NCBI GenBank assembly: GCA_029785375.1
Contig: JAFLZV010000006.1
Coordinates: 1 to 64,000 of the forward strand
Source: Nitrososphaerota archaeon
GTDB lineage: Archaea; Thermoproteota; Nitrososphaeria; Nitrososphaerales; Gagatemarchaeaceae
DNA: 64,000 nucleotides
Direction of reading: 5' to 3'
Part shown: piece after piece, positions 58,035 to 64,000 of the stretch
How positions within the stretch are numbered: the first letter of the stretch is position 1
Layout: each line of letters starts with the position of its first letter
The notes under the pieces: model-generated
Seen by the model: the letters and a program-made list of their open reading frames with translations, nothing else
Database searches by the model: none
What the model was told of the DNA's origin: nothing
Translations under genes and position numbers: made by a program

Positions 58035-58967
58035 ATGGTGGCATCAAGACCAAGGAGCTTACTCTCCGTAGCCGACCTCTCTTCCGGAGAGATAGACTCC
58101 CTCATATCCCGAGCCGGGGCGTTAAAGAAGCAGTTCAAGTTGAGACGGCCGTCGCGGGTCCTCTCGGGGTCTGCCGTGGGGCTCCTGTTCGAGAAGCCTT
58201 CGACCCGGACAAGGACCAGCTTCGAGGTGGCGACACTGAGACTAGGTGGGTCGCCGGTCTATCTCGCCGCCAACGACCTCCAGCTCAGCCGCGGAGAGCC
58301 GATCAAGGACACGGCTAGGGTGCTGGGAGGTTACCTCGACGTAGTGGTGGCACGGGTCTTCGCGCAGAGCACCCTCGTCCAGCTGGCCACCTACTCGGGG
58401 AGACCGGTGATCAACGCTCTAAGCGAGACAGAGCATCCAACCCAGGCTGTCAGCGACCTGCTGACCATCAAGGAGGTCAAGGGGAAGCTGCGAGGGACCA
58501 CCCTGGCATACATCGGAGACGGCAACAACGTCTGCAACTCCCTGCTGCTGGCGGGAGCCCTCACGGGGATGAACGTGGTCGTAGCTTCCCCTGAAGGGTA
58601 CGAGCCCGAGGGCTCCCTCATCCGCAGGGCGAAGTCGCTGGCCAAGAAAAATGGCGGGAGCATCGAGCTGGTCCGGGACCCGAGGGATGCTGTAGCCTCA
58701 GCGGACGCGGTCTACACCGATGTCTGGGTGAGCATGGGGGAGGAGAGAGAGCAGGAGGCGAGGGTCAGGGTGTTCAAGAGATACCAGGTCAATTCTGCCC
58801 TGATGAAGTCGGCTCCTAGGGGTGCGGTCGTCATGCACTGCCTCCCCGCCCACCGGGGGCTCGAGATCACCGACGACGTCCTGGAAGGGAGACAGTCCGT
58901 CGCCTGGCAGCAGGGCGAGAACAAGCTCTACGGGGCCGCCGCATCCCTCGAATACGTGGCCGGATGA
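58035..58967 (+). CDS. argF: Ornithine carbamoyltransferase
   Basis: FEKPSTRTRTSFEVA; HPTQAVSDLLTI; MHCLPAHRGLEITDDVLEG. Confidence 0.94.
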   Translation: MVASRPRSLLSVADLSSGEIDSLISRAGALKKQFKLRRPSRVLSGSAVGLLFEKPSTRTRTSFEVATLRLGGSPVYLAANDLQLSRGEPIKDTARVLGGYLDVVVARVFAQSTLVQLATYSGRPVINALSETEHPTQAVSDLLTIKEVKGKLRGTTLAYIGDGNNVCNSLLLAGALTGMNVVVASPEGYEPEGSLIRRAKSLAKKNGGSIELVRDPRDAVASADAVYTDVWVSMGEEREQEARVRVFKRYQVNSALMKSAPRGAVVMHCLPAHRGLEITDDVLEGRQSVAWQQGENKLYGAAASLEYVAG

Positions 58968-59066
58968 GCTGGACAGGACTCTCTCGCCTGCAGCATCGGC
59001 AAAAGGCTGGCGTCTTGTTCAAGACTGCACGCAGGGTTGGCATCAGCCGCGAGAGAGGAGTCAAAG

Positions 59067-59179
59067 CGGGCCCGGTGGGATTTGAACCCACGACCTCTGC
59101 GAGCCTAAGCTCCCTACAGCTTAGAAGGCTGCCACGCTATCCGTACTCCGCTCCCGGTCTGGATCTGCGCTACGGGCCC
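59067..59179 (-). tRNA. tRNA-Arg(TCT) with about 38 nt of insertion (D-loop and post-anticodon/variable region)
   Basis: Acceptor GGGCCCG/CGGGCCC, anticodon arm GCAGC-CTTCTAA-GCTGT, T-arm GTGGG-TTCAAAT-CCCAC; 113 nt total. Confidence 0.8.
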
Positions 59180-59262
59180 AATTGACACCGCCTCAGGTTT
59201 CAACATAAGCTTTGCCGCCGCAGCCCGCTTTCCACGAATGCCCGGAATCGGAAGGTTTTATC

Positions 59263-60654
59263 ATGTCCGGAGCCGCTCGTCGGCCGTTGACCGCACTCCC
59301 ACAGAGGCTGTTCGGAACCAACGGAGTCCGGTTCGTGCCAGGGGTGTCCCACGACCTCGATTTCGCCATCAGCCTAGCCGAGGCTGTAGGGACCTACTTC
59401 GGAAGCGGGGAGGTGCTGCTGGGGAGGGACGGCCGCCTGTCTGGGCCTGCCCTGGCGAACGCCGTCGCGTCTGGCCTTCTCAGCTCCGGGCGAGACGTCG
59501 CCGAGGCTGGGCTGGTGCCTACCCCCGCGCTCCAGTACGCGGTGAAAGCCCTAGGCTTCAGGGGCGGGGTGATGGTCACAGCCTCGCACAACCCTCCACA
59601 GTACAACGGCCTGAAGGTGTCCGGGCCCGACGGGGTCGAGATCCCCAGGCTGGATGAGCAGCGGATAGAGAAGATATACTTCGACAAGTCGCAGACGAAG
59701 GCCGACTGGAAGTCCGTCGGCGTGGCGCGGCAGGAGGGGTCAGTGGTGAGGGCCTACCAGAGGGGTATCCTCTCAAAGGTCGATGCGAAGGCGATAGCCG
59801 CCAGAAAGTTCACCATCGTCATGGACCTGGGCAATGGGGCGCAGACGGTTGCCGCGCCCTACATCGCCGAGTCCCTCGGATGCAAGGTGATCACGCTGAA
59901 CTCGACGGTCGACGGGAGCTTTCCGGGGAGGGGTCCTGAGCCAACCCCTGACACGATGAAAGACCTCTCGGCCGCTGTGAAGGCTTCGGGGGCAGACCTG
60001 GGAGTCGCCTACGACGGGGACGGCGACCGGTCCATGTTCTGCGACGAAGAGGGACGAGTGCTCTGGGGGGACCAGAGCGGATGCCTGATAGCCGACTTCG
60101 TCCTCGACAGGCACCCTGGAGGGACGCTGGTCACCTCAGTCGCGTCCAGCCAGGCGGTCGAGGCGGTGGCCAAGAAGCACGGGGCGAGGGTGCTGCGGAC
60201 CAAGGTAGGCGCAGTGGAGATCGCGAGGACGATCATCGAGCGGAACGCCGTCTTCGGGTTCGAAGAGAACGGAGGGTGCCTCTATCAGCCTCACATCGCG
60301 GTCCGTGACGGAGGCATGACCACTGCTCTGATGCTCGAGTGCCTGGCGAGGAAGGGGATGGCCATGTCCAAGGTGCTGTCGTTCGTCGTCCCGAAGTACT
60401 TCCAGGCTAAGACCAAGGTCGAGGTGAACCCGAAGAAGGTCGACGCGGTGATGAAGGCGGTCGAGAAGCAAACGAAGGGGGACGTCGAGAGGGTCGACGG
60501 CCTCAAGCTGTGGACGGGCGCCCACTCATGGGCGCTGGTCAGGCCGAGCGGGACCGAGCCGATCGTAAGGATCTTCGCCGAGTCAGACACCCAGGAAGAC
60601 GCTGAGCAGCTGGTCAACAGGTTCGCGAAGGTCGTGAAGTCAGCGGCCGCTTAG
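59263..60654 (+). CDS. Phosphohexomutase (phosphoglucosamine mutase-like)
   Basis: LFGTNGVRF; VTASHNPPQYNGLKVSG; DGDGDRSMF; RPSGTEPIVRIFAES. Confidence 0.9.
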   Translation: MSGAARRPLTALPQRLFGTNGVRFVPGVSHDLDFAISLAEAVGTYFGSGEVLLGRDGRLSGPALANAVASGLLSSGRDVAEAGLVPTPALQYAVKALGFRGGVMVTASHNPPQYNGLKVSGPDGVEIPRLDEQRIEKIYFDKSQTKADWKSVGVARQEGSVVRAYQRGILSKVDAKAIAARKFTIVMDLGNGAQTVAAPYIAESLGCKVITLNSTVDGSFPGRGPEPTPDTMKDLSAAVKASGADLGVAYDGDGDRSMFCDEEGRVLWGDQSGCLIADFVLDRHPGGTLVTSVASSQAVEAVAKKHGARVLRTKVGAVEIARTIIERNAVFGFEENGGCLYQPHIAVRDGGMTTALMLECLARKGMAMSKVLSFVVPKYFQAKTKVEVNPKKVDAVMKAVEKQTKGDVERVDGLKLWTGAHSWALVRPSGTEPIVRIFAESDTQEDAEQLVNRFAKVVKSAAA

Positions 60655-61602
60655 GTGCGTCCACCCTCCGTCTCTGATCGCCCTGAGCCCGCCGCCTGCC
60701 CTCAGAGTCACTCCCTTCTGCTTCGTCGCCCGGCCCACAACTGTCAGCTCTCCTCCGGCCTTCTTCACGGCCCTCTGGGCCGCCTGGACCTCCGGCGCCC
60801 TGATTGTCCCTACTATGACGTACTCTTCTCCTCCCTCGAGTATCAGCTTGTCGCCGTCCAGCTTGTTCGCCGCGGCGAACTCCATCACCCCTCTGGCAGC
60901 GGGGAGTCGTTCGACCACGAACCCAAGGCCGCTCGCCCGGGCGAGCGTGTGGATGCTCCTGGCCAGCCCATCGCTCGAATCCATGGCAGAGGTAAGGTAG
61001 GGCGCCAAGGCCGCGCCAACCTCGAGGTCTGGCTCAGGTTCGAGGACGCTCTTCCTGGCCCTGCGCGCGAACTCTGCCTCCGACCTCGCGCCGGCCGTCA
61101 TAATCCTCAGCCCAGATGGGGGGAGACCGAACGGTCCCGTGACCACTAGAACGTCCGCAGGAGCGGCTCCGCCCCTGTCTATCACCTTCTTCGCGAACCC
61201 TACCATGGCGCACCCGACTATCAGCTCCTCGGCCTCGTTGGTATCGCCTCCGACCAGGTGGACCCCCCATCTCTCCTCGGCGTCCCTCAGCCCCAGAGCC
61301 ACCTCCTCCACATCCTTCTTGTCCGCCCCCCTCCTGAGGCCGAGAGACACCATGAACGAGTCAGGCCTCACGCCCTTGGACGCGAAGTCGCTAACGCACA
61401 TAGCCACGGCCTTCCTCGCGGCCTGCCTGTAGGTCATCCCGGCGGGCACGTCGGTGTGTTCCACCAGCATGTCTGTCTTCAGGACTACCAGGCCCGACCT
61501 GGGGGGGACTACCGCGACGTCGTCACCTATCGGGCTGTACCCCTTCGGCAGTCTCCCTGCTGTCTTGACCATCTCCGCTATGACCTCGAACTCGTCGGGC
61601 AT
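60640..61602 (-). CDS. thiL: Thiamine-monophosphate kinase
   Basis: GDDVAVVPPRSGLVVLKTDMLVEHTDVP; VGGDTNEAEE; SAMDSSDGLARSI. Confidence 0.92.
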   Translation of the reverse strand: MPDEFEVIAEMVKTAGRLPKGYSPIGDDVAVVPPRSGLVVLKTDMLVEHTDVPAGMTYRQAARKAVAMCVSDFASKGVRPDSFMVSLGLRRGADKKDVEEVALGLRDAEERWGVHLVGGDTNEAEELIVGCAMVGFAKKVIDRGGAAPADVLVVTGPFGLPPSGLRIMTAGARSEAEFARRARKSVLEPEPDLEVGAALAPYLTSAMDSSDGLARSIHTLARASGLGFVVERLPAARGVMEFAAANKLDGDKLILEGGEEYVIVGTIRAPEVQAAQRAVKKAGGELTVVGRATKQKGVTLRAGGGLRAIRDGGWTHLSGR

Positions 61603-61603
61603 G

Positions 61604-62920
61604 CTAGGAACTCCGCCTGCCCAGCTTCCTGGCGAAGTCCTTCGCGATGCTCTTCGCCTTGGCGGCCGAAGGAGCCTCTGCCGAGACCCTGACCACATCC
61701 TCGGTCCCTGACGGGCGCATCAAGACCCAGGCCCCTTGGGGGAGGGCGATCTTGAGGCCGTCAGTGAGATCAGTACGCTCATACTGGCGAGCCATGACCT
61801 TGAACGCCTTCTCCGCCTTCTGCCTGGGGATGCGGAGGGCGATCCTCTCCTGGTGGTATGTCGGGACCGAAGAGTACAGGGCGTCCCCCTTCTCCCGCAG
61901 GGCCTTGATGATCGCCAGGGCCGCCAGCAGGGAATCCCTACAGTAGTTGAAGTCGCCGTCGATCAGCCCCCCACTGCTCCCTTCCCCTCCGAGACGGGCT
62001 CCCTCGCTCTTCATCGCCTGCACGACGTTTGTCTCTCCTACCCTGGACCTGAGCACCCTGCAGCCGGCCTTCCGGGCGACGTCCTCCACAGCCTGGGTGG
62101 TGTCCATAGATACGACCACCTGCTTCTCGCGCGTCTCCAGAATCAGCCGCTGGAGCGCAAGGGTCAGCATGAAGTCTCCACTCCTCTTCTTCCCAGAAGA
62201 GTCCACGATAACTAGCCTGTCCCCGTCGCAGTCGAAGCCCAGCCCCAGGGCGCATCCCTTCTCCCTAACCGTCCGGCGGAGGAGGACGAGATCATCTGCG
62301 ATCGGGTCCACGGCGCGCGTGAAGACCGAGTAGCTGTCGTTGAGCGAGGCGACCTCGCACCCCAGACGCCGCAGGAGGGGGACAGCGTGGGCGATGGCCG
62401 CCCCCCCTCCGAGATCCACGGCCACCTTGACCCCTTCGCAGGACCCATCCCCATACCTTGCAGCCAGGCTATCGACGTAACCCGGTTTCGCCGGCTGCAC
62501 CAGCCGCCCCTCGGCAAACTGCCTTCCTCCAGCGGGCCGCCTCCCCACCACCTTCTCGAACGTCTCCTTTCCAATCCCAGCGCCCGCTACTATGAACTTC
62601 AGGCCGTTGTACTCGGGCTCGTTGTGCGATGCTGTGACCATCACGGCTGGTACCCCCTTCATCCTGCTCTCCCTGAAGAGAGCCGGCGTGGAGATGACCC
62701 CGTAGTCCAGCACGGTCCCGCCCAAGGACATGACGCCTGCGGCGACCGCTCTGCAGATGACCGGCCCTGTCTTCCTCGTGTCCCTGGCGAGGAGGAACTC
62801 TTTCCCTCCAGATGCCTCGGCGAAGTTGGACACGAACCTCGCCACGTCCGCCAGAGAGAGGTCTTGGTTTAGAATCCCTCTGATGCCGCTCAGTGAGGCG
62901 ATCACTCGAGTCCCCCTCAT
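61604..62920 (-). CDS. Phosphohexomutase (phosphoglucomutase/phosphomannomutase family)
   Basis: SGIRGILNQDLSL; VTASHNEPEYNGLKF; DCDGDRLVI; RPSGTEDVVRVSAEA. Confidence 0.9.
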   Translation of the reverse strand: MRGTRVIASLSGIRGILNQDLSLADVARFVSNFAEASGGKEFLLARDTRKTGPVICRAVAAGVMSLGGTVLDYGVISTPALFRESRMKGVPAVMVTASHNEPEYNGLKFIVAGAGIGKETFEKVVGRRPAGGRQFAEGRLVQPAKPGYVDSLAARYGDGSCEGVKVAVDLGGGAAIAHAVPLLRRLGCEVASLNDSYSVFTRAVDPIADDLVLLRRTVREKGCALGLGFDCDGDRLVIVDSSGKKRSGDFMLTLALQRLILETREKQVVVSMDTTQAVEDVARKAGCRVLRSRVGETNVVQAMKSEGARLGGEGSSGGLIDGDFNYCRDSLLAALAIIKALREKGDALYSSVPTYHQERIALRIPRQKAEKAFKVMARQYERTDLTDGLKIALPQGAWVLMRPSGTEDVVRVSAEAPSAAKAKSIAKDFARKLGRRSS

Positions 62921-63092
62921 CTGTCATGGACGGCACAACGTAAGCGTATCTCCAGGGGGTCCTTCGGGGCTTTGTGAACCAATCTTTACCGTGACAATAC
63001 GACTTTTTGAGTTCGGAACTTTTGATTGCCTGTCCGCCTTCTCAGAATCCAGCGTGAGGGTGAGGTCGTTTAGAGTAAGGAGGAGCGCTGTT

Positions 63093-63551
63093 GTGGCAGA
63101 GTACAAGCTTTCGGAGGTCTTTTCGGGGCTCGAGTCTTCCCCTGCCCTCTCGAAGGTGTTCGGCTCTAGGACCCAGATGACCAAGATCCTGAGACACCTG
63201 AAGATGAGGGTGGAGCGCGGCGACTCAGGGCTCTGGCTGGACAGGGCCACAGGCACCATATGCATAGGTTCCAAGCACCTCGTCTCCGCGAAGACCGACT
63301 TTCTCTATCTGGACGTCATCCATGTCCTGGTGCACGTCAGGCAGTTCCTGGAGGGAAAGGAGCTCTACGACCAAGCCTTCGAGTATGTGGAACGGCCAAC
63401 TGAGCTGGAGGCCTACAGGACGACCGTGGCCGAAGCGAGGCGGATGGGCCTGGAAGAGGACGAAATCCTCAGGTATCTGAGGATGGACGCCGTCGACGAC
63501 TCCGAACTGGGGAAGCTGATGGAGAAGATAGGCGTCAGGGTCCGCCGTTGA
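63093..63551 (+). CDS. Conserved hypothetical archaeal protein (GTG start inferred)
   Basis: ORF VAEYKLSEVFSGLESSPALSKVFGSRTQMTKILRHLKMRVERGDSGLWLDRATGTICIGSKHL... preceded by an aggagg-like RBS. Confidence 0.6.
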   Translation: MAEYKLSEVFSGLESSPALSKVFGSRTQMTKILRHLKMRVERGDSGLWLDRATGTICIGSKHLVSAKTDFLYLDVIHVLVHVRQFLEGKELYDQAFEYVERPTELEAYRTTVAEARRMGLEEDEILRYLRMDAVDDSELGKLMEKIGVRVRR

Positions 63552-63579
63552 ATACGCGCGTTTTCGGCTGCAAATCCTG

Positions 63580-64000
63580 CTAGATCTTCTTCGCAGGGAT
63601 GCCGGGTTTCACCAGGTTCTTCATGTCGAGGACTGACTCTATCTCCTTGGCGCTAAAGCCCAGTTCCTTGAGAGCAGGCCTGATCAGCGTCCCCTTCGCA
63701 ATCTTCTTCCCGAGAGCCGACGCCTTGTCGTAGCCTATCTTCGGCGAGACCAGCGTGACTAGCGCCTGGCTCGTCTCAGCGTATCCTTGCGCCCTGGACT
63801 TCATGGGCACGACGTGGTCGATTACAAGAGACGCGACTTTGCGCAGCGCCTCCGAAAGCAGCTTCGCCTGGAGGACCAGATTGTAGCCCATCAGGGGGAC
63901 CCCCATGGCCAGCTCGAACTCCCCGAGGGACGCGGCGGCAGCGTTAGCGCTGTCGAGCCCTGCGACCTCAGCCGACGCCAAGAGAGCGCTCTCGACGGTG
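63580..64000 (-). CDS. fumC: Class II fumarase/aspartase family, C-terminal part (runs off the window)
   Basis: ELAMGVPLMGYNLVLQAKLLSEAL; GYAETSQALVTLVSPKIGYDKASALGKKIAKG. Confidence 0.8.
   Translation of the reverse strand, partial: TVESALLASAEVAGLDSANAAAASLGEFELAMGVPLMGYNLVLQAKLLSEALRKVASLVIDHVVPMKSRAQGYAETSQALVTLVSPKIGYDKASALGKKIAKGTLIRPALKELGFSAKEIESVLDMKNLVKPGIPAKKI

Noticed and set aside
1-64000. CRISPR arrays, rRNA genes, intact transposase or integrase genes
   Set aside because: No regularly spaced repeats, no rRNA signatures and no recognisable transposase/integrase ORF seen by eye.

Overview
This 64-kb window is archaeal chromosome. The gene content is TACK/Thermoproteota-like, possibly Nitrososphaeria-related; that lineage call is inference. 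It contains: (i) an accessory, defence-like region at about 1-5.3 kb with an AbiEii-like nucleotidyltransferase, a PD-(D/E)XK-like nuclease, an MNT antitoxin with a HEPN remnant, and a DprA-like/ComF-like PRTase/wHTH cassette. This cassette is bracketed by a 35-nt direct repeat (33/35 identical), and one repeat copy overlaps the 3' end of a tRNA-Phe gene. (ii) A decayed zone at about 5.4-6.5 kb. (iii) A molybdenum/xanthine-oxidase-family island at about 9-27 kb: a Tat-exported PaoABC-like oxidoreductase, a cytochrome-b-like membrane protein, moaADE, xdhC, mocA, moeA, tatAC, modE, an ABC transporter, moaC and a radical SAM gene. (iv) Core information-processing genes: Nep1, Rpp21, S19e, PDCD5, L39e, L31e, aIF6, prefoldin, FtsY, SecE, Spt5, L11, L1, L10, L12, AlaS and LeuS. 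(v) argG-argH and a LysW-dependent lysine/arginine cluster. (vi) argF, two phosphohexomutases, thiL and fumC. All three tRNA genes I could fold (Phe-GAA, Gly-TCC, Arg-TCT) carry small insertions at non-canonical positions, best read as 15-19-nt introns. I saw no rRNA, no CRISPR array and no intact transposase or integrase. Family assignments are from sequence motifs read by eye; no database search was run.
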